NCBI GenBank assembly: GCA_964388745.1
Contig: CAYMBP010000014.1
Coordinates: 1-42,740, forward strand
Direction: 5' to 3'
DNA length: 42,740 nt
DNA from: CAYMBP01 sp964388745
Lineage (GTDB): Bacteria; Babelota; Babeliae; Babelales; RVW-14
The position numbers were made by a program, and so were the translations under genes. The notes beneath the pieces are model-generated. The model was not told the DNA's origin and searched no databases. It saw only the letters and a program-made list of their open reading frames with translations. Below, piece by piece: positions 40,319 to 42,740 of this stretch. How positions within the stretch are numbered: position 1 is the stretch's first letter; every line of letters begins with the position of its first letter.

Positions 40319-42740
40319 TTAGGCCTTAAGCTCATTACGCTTTCGTTTGCGACTGCGCTTGAGCGCCTGTCTTTTAATTCTTTTCCGTTCGCGCTGAACC
40401 TCATCAGAAACCTTATAGTACGGATCAAGACGAATATTAACTGATTTTGGTCGGTTTTTACCATATGTAAAGTCATCGATTGGCCTAAAAACACCATGGC
40501 GAGCATCAGCAAGTGTATGTTTTACACTCTGATTAAGTGGCTTAAAGAACCAGCGCTGGATAGGATCTCGCTCTTTGGCATATGTATCGTTACGTGTACT
40601 CTGATACTTTGCATAATCTAATTTCAACTGTGTATACTCATCTGGAGCTCCCTCAAAACGAGGTTTAATAATACTCGGTCGAATAAAAGCGTAGACATTA
40701 TTAGTTTCTCGCTCAACCTCTTTTTTCTTAAAAAAATTACCAATAATTGGAATTTTTGATAAAACAGGAGTACTACTACCTCCTTGAACATCTCTTTTGC
40801 GCAAAAAACCACCAAGAGCGATAACCTCTCCAGTTGCCAATAGAAAACGAGTTTTCATTTGTCGTGTAGTAATACCCGGCTGATCTGCTGAACCTGTGTC
40901 AAAAAATTCATTAAGTGTTAAATAAAGATCAAGTTCAACCATCCCATCTCGATTAATTTTAGGCGTAATTTCAAGTAGAGTTGTTGCTCTTACAGGCTCT
41001 CTTCTTCGTCTAGTTTCACCAGTCCTACTTCCATCAACTAGCTCACCAGCAACAAGTCTTTCTTGCTCAACTTTAATGCTACATGGTTGATAATTATTCG
41101 CAACCAAAAAAGGTTGAGTGATCACATGAGAGTTATTTAAATTGCAAACCGTACGAACAATACCCCATAAATTATTATTCTCTGGATTATCACTTGTTCC
41201 TGCTCGGCCAAACGTTAAAAAGCTTGGAGATCCTGCGCCAAGCCCTTCCACAACATTAACCATATTTTGCTTATCCTCAGGAGCGCTTGTATTTGCTGGT
41301 GTACTTGCTAAATGATTAAAAAATACCTGATCAATACCTAAGCCAGGCTCTCTTCCTTTTAAGTTAAGCATCTGCGCCCCAAGACTTTTATTTTCAGATA
41401 TTTGTGTATCAATCACCATTACTTCAAGAGCAACTTGGGGCTGAGGCGTATCAAGTTTGTCGATAATTTCACTTAATCGCTTCCAGTCTTCTTTGTTACA
41501 AGCAATTATTAATCTGTTTCCACCACCAAACCCAGACCGTTCATCTTTTGGCTCTTCAGCCATAACAATAACATCTTCAAAAAATTGATACTCTCCAACA
41601 AGAGAACTTCTATCAGTTCCTTGACCACGAGGAGGCCTTGTTATACCCTGCAAAATTGGCTTGAGCGACTCAGCTCGTGCATACTTTACTTCTTTAACAT
41701 GAAGTCTTGATTCTGCACTCCCAAGGGGAACATCAATCTGTTTTTGAATAAAATCAACAATCCGACTTAAGTGTTTTTCAGCACCCATCAAAATTAATAG
41801 ATTTTTTGAGGGTTCTGCAATAATTCGCGTACTTGATGAAAAATAACTTGTCTCTTTTTGTTGCGTCAATGCACTAAATTTAATAACGCGGTCTTGTTGT
41901 GGTTGTGCTCCTAAAATTTCATCAAACATTCGCTGAACAATATCTGCATTAGTATGCTTTAGATGAATCACTCGCAATGACTCTTTAAGGCCTGAATCAT
42001 CAAGTTCTTTAACAATTTTCATTGCAGCTTTAATATTAAGAGACTGTTGACGAATAATACAAGCATTCAAATCTCGGTTCACCAAAACAGTATTGTTATC
42101 GCCTTCAAGCATTTGGCGCAATATCTGTTGAGCAATATCAGCCTTCATACTCTTAAAAAAGTAAACATAACGAATAACTTTTGATGTTGCTGGTAAATGC
42201 TCAGGTTCAACCCCATTACCTGCAGAGTAAATAGGAAGAGCCTCCATGCCACTATCCCGACTTGCAATAATTCGATACAAACCCCCAACCTTAACAATAC
42301 TAAACCCATTAATTTCCATTAATGTAAGCAGTACATTCCACGCACGCTCAAGAGTAAGAGGGGTACGAGTTGAAAGCGTTACCATTGTTGCAGCCAAATC
42401 TCTATGAGGAACAATATTAATTTTTTTACGCTCAGCTAAATAGTTAACTATACTCTCTAGAGAACTATTCTCAAAGTTAAGATAAATATCTGCAGGTTCA
42501 TCACCATCATCAACAATCTCTTGTGGCTCAATTCGTCGTCCTGTTGCAATGTCAACATCATCAATTTGAAGAGGATTACCATCTTCATCAACAGGTGCTT
42601 TGCCAAGTTTAGATGGATCTTTTGAAATAGAAAGAGAAATATTTGCCATCTGACCAGCATCTTTCCCTTTGCATAAGAAAGGACTTTTGCAAAACAAAAT
42701 GAAAATGGGTAATAAGAAAAAAAATGATTGTCTACTTTTC
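40319..42740 (-). CDS. gspD: Large secretin of GspD type, 5' end beyond the right edge
   Basis: Outer-membrane secretin. The frame is open through the window end: before the TTG at 42697 the minus strand encodes KSRQSFFFLLPIFILFCKSPFLC, a signal peptide missing only its first residues, so the start lies just outside. Domains in order: an acidic, low-complexity leader (IDDVDIATGRR), an N0-like domain (LNFENSSLESIVNYLAERKKINIVPHRDL), N1-N3 repeats (VIRYVYFFKSMKADIAQQILRQML, RVIHLKHTNADIVQRMF, RLHVKEVKYARAESLKPIL), and the secretin domain with VIALGGFLRKRD, SKIPIIGNFFKKK and AFIRPSII. About 100 residues follow the domain and end in a strongly basic tail (RKRIKRQALKRSRKRKR). Convergent with gltX. 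Confidence 0.93.
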   Translation of the reverse strand, partial: KSRQSFFFLLPIFILFCKSPFLCKGKDAGQMANISLSISKDPSKLGKAPVDEDGNPLQIDDVDIATGRRIEPQEIVDDGDEPADIYLNFENSSLESIVNYLAERKKINIVPHRDLAATMVTLSTRTPLTLERAWNVLLTLMEINGFSIVKVGGLYRIIASRDSGMEALPIYSAGNGVEPEHLPATSKVIRYVYFFKSMKADIAQQILRQMLEGDNNTVLVNRDLNACIIRQQSLNIKAAMKIVKELDDSGLKESLRVIHLKHTNADIVQRMFDEILGAQPQQDRVIKFSALTQQKETSYFSSSTRIIAEPSKNLLILMGAEKHLSRIVDFIQKQIDVPLGSAESRLHVKEVKYARAESLKPILQGITRPPRGQGTDRSSLVGEYQFFEDVIVMAEEPKDERSGFGGGNRLIIACNKEDWKRLSEIIDKLDTPQPQVALEVMVIDTQISENKSLGAQMLNLKGREPGLGIDQVFFNHLASTPANTSAPEDKQNMVNVVEGLGAGSPSFLTFGRAGTSDNPENNNLWGIVRTVCNLNNSHVITQPFLVANNYQPCSIKVEQERLVAGELVDGSRTGETRRRREPVRATTLLEITPKINRDGMVELDLYLTLNEFFDTGSADQPGITTRQMKTRFLLATGEVIALGGFLRKRDVQGGSSTPVLSKIPIIGNFFKKKEVERETNNVYAFIRPSIIKPRFEGAPDEYTQLKLDYAKYQSTRNDTYAKERDPIQRWFFKPLNQSVKHTLADARHGVFRPIDDFTYGKNRPKSVNIRLDPYYKVSDEVQRERKRIKRQALKRSRKRKRNELKA

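Overview
The window reads as chromosome from an AT-rich, diderm bacterium with standard bacterial genetics. ATG, GTG and TTG starts are used, many genes have AGGAGG-like ribosome sites, and TGA acts as a stop. It carries housekeeping genes (rdgB end, ftsY, prmC, sppA, birA, smpB, secA, acpS, comM/yifB, RNase G, gatB, htrA, gltX) beside many short secreted proteins of no recognisable family. There are two secretins, a type IV pilus/type II secretion ATPase and a Pal-like lipoprotein, so an outer membrane is present. This mix would suit a host-associated lineage such as Candidatus Dependentiae (TM6). That is an inference from gene style, as no marker gene was compared.

Layout: 1-4345 (+) holds the rdgB 3' end, ftsY, a secreted protein coupled to prmC, a small secreted protein and sppA, closed by a strong terminator. 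4525-6208 (-) is birA-smpB-DUF2062. 6305-8990 (+) holds three exported proteins, one propeller-like. 9143-14763 (-) is the run secA-nurA-ABC-F. 14980-16417 (+) encodes two secreted proteins that share a module present three times in total. 16414-18012 (-) is herA, the known partner of nurA. 18215-19855 (+) is an exported HD-type protein. 19921-21333 (-) is an exported fusion of a chloramphenicol-phosphotransferase-like kinase and a GNAT acetyltransferase. 21729-23749 (-) is acpS and comM. 23973-28255 (-) is a pilus/secretion cluster (PilB/GspE ATPase, PilO-like, PilP-like, secretin). 28404-29243 (-) is the Pal-like lipoprotein. 29455-32435 (+) is rng-gatB. 32647-34260 (-) is htrA. 34538-36790 (-) is a run of three secreted coiled-coil proteins, two clearly paralogous. 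36879-38805 (+) is a secreted protein and a probable beta-barrel protein. 38894-40312 (+) is gltX. 40319 to the right edge (-) is a second, larger secretin whose signal peptide runs off the window.

The export theme is strong: SecA and FtsY at the inner membrane, SppA and HtrA for clean-up, secretins and PilB/GspE for passage across or assembly on the outer membrane, and about a dozen exported proteins of unknown role that could be cargo or surface components.

Four intergenic places carry related, partly palindromic sequences (near 4434, 9017, 21412 and 32524), suggesting a dispersed non-coding element family. No rRNA, tRNA, CRISPR array, transposase or prophage gene was seen. The best candidates for something undescribed are the exported kinase-acetyltransferase fusion, the triplicated secreted module, the coiled-coil cluster and the palindromic repeats.
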